The position numbers and the translations under genes were made by a program. A DNA stretch of 5,656 nucleotides from Mollicutes bacterium (lineage in GTDB: Bacteria; Bacillota_I; Bacilli_A; RF39; UBA660): NCBI GenBank assembly GCA_003560455.1, contig PWIL01000168.1:1-5656 (forward strand), read 5' to 3'. Of the stretch, positions 5,401 through 5,656 are shown piece after piece (within the stretch, counting starts at the first letter, position 1; each line of letters begins with the position of its first letter). The notes under the pieces were generated by a model. The model had not been told where the DNA came from. It made no database searches and saw only the letters and a program-made list of their open reading frames with translations.

Positions 5401-5656
5401 ATGGGGAAGAAAAAAAAGCATCATAAAAATAATAAAACTGAAAAAAAAGAAAACATTAATAATTTAGAAATTGATGACCAACCAAAAAAAGAGGTTGATT
5501 TTGAAAGGTTAGAAATTGATGACCAACCAAAAAAAGAGGTTGATTTTGAAAGGTTAGAAATTGATGACCAACCAAAAAAAGGGATCGATTTTGAAAGGTC
5601 AGAAATTGATGACCAACCAAAAAAAGAGGTTGATTTTGAAAGGTTAGAAATTGATG
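5401..5656 (+). CDS. Lysine-rich tandem-repeat protein (3' end beyond window)
   Basis: The frame opens at ATG 5401 and stays open to the right edge (85 codons plus one base). AAAGGTGG lies 9 nt upstream, and an extended -10 promoter precedes it. The first 21 residues are strongly basic (MGKKKKHHKNNKTEKKENIN), with no signal peptide or membrane segment visible. From residue 22 the protein is a tandem array of a 15-residue unit, LEIDDQPKKEVDFER, in four full copies and part of a fifth. The units mix acidic and basic residues and have no Cys or Trp, and they would suit an elongated, helical or disordered, charged region. No family is recognised. It is the only plus-strand gene and diverges from vanZ. 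It could be a spacer or binding domain ahead of a folded or membrane domain outside the window; that is a guess. Confidence 0.8.
   Translation, partial: MGKKKKHHKNNKTEKKENINNLEIDDQPKKEVDFERLEIDDQPKKEVDFERLEIDDQPKKGIDFERSEIDDQPKKEVDFERLEID
5464..5656 (+). repeat. 45-bp in-frame tandem repeat array
   Basis: The units are 5464-5508, 5509-5553, 5554-5598 and 5599-5643, plus 13 bases of a fifth. Units 1 and 2 are identical. Unit 3 differs at three bases (GAGGTT to GGGATC, changing Glu-Val to Gly-Ile), and unit 4 at one base (TTA to TCA, Leu to Ser). The length is a multiple of three, so copy changes keep the frame. The near-identity points to recent expansion. Confidence 0.95.

Noticed and set aside
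5381..5467. Alternative ATG at 5381 (28 codons) before the repeat protein
   Set aside because: It sits near the predicted transcription start, has no ribosome site, and contains the Shine-Dalgarno of the ATG 5401 frame, which alone carries the repeats.
5464..5656. CRISPR-like array
   Set aside because: The units are directly abutted with no spacers, are in frame and encode a regular peptide repeat.

Overview
This is an AT-rich stretch with seven genes on the minus strand and the start of one on the plus strand. Both edges cut a gene: the left one lacks its 3' end and the right one its 3' end. Translation is by the standard code: Trp is TGG and no in-frame TGA is needed. Shine-Dalgarno sites are strong (AGGAGG; one copy matching AAAGGAGGTGATC with a single mismatch). 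Promoters have TATAAT-like -10 boxes, several with an extended TGn. There is a lipoprotein with a lipobox, a class D-type sortase and a VanZ-like protein. Together these suggest a low-GC, single-membrane bacterium, most likely Bacillota (a Bacilli/Mollicutes-related line). The short helical 'GWDEQTI' domains on the PH proteins also occur in Patescibacteria, so the placement is an inference, not proof.

Layout from right to left along minus-strand transcription: a VanZ-like membrane protein (5272-4838), then two paralogous two-TM bacterial PH (bPH2/YdbS-like) proteins (4804-4151 and 4141-3458). The PH genes are separated by 9 bp, with the second ribosome site overlapping the first gene's stop. 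Next comes a small acidic lipoprotein (3395-2922) with its own promoter and a clear intrinsic terminator. Then follows a two-gene unit: an unusual sortase with an extra N-terminal exported domain (2825-1614) and a four-TM protein that overlaps it by 8 nt (1621-851). Last is a secreted, mostly helical protein of unknown function that runs off the left edge (770-1).

On the plus strand, divergent from vanZ, begins a lysine-rich protein (5401 onward). It quickly enters a 45-bp / 15-residue tandem repeat that is almost identical at the DNA level and runs off the right edge.

The common theme is the cell envelope: every complete gene product is membrane-bound, lipid-anchored or exported. Three of the exported proteins carry exactly two cysteines in their extracytoplasmic part besides any lipobox or catalytic cysteine. 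No sortase substrate (LPxTG-like tail) is visible, but two genes are cut before their C-termini. There are no RNA genes, insertion sequences, CRISPR arrays or gene-free gaps above 300 bases.
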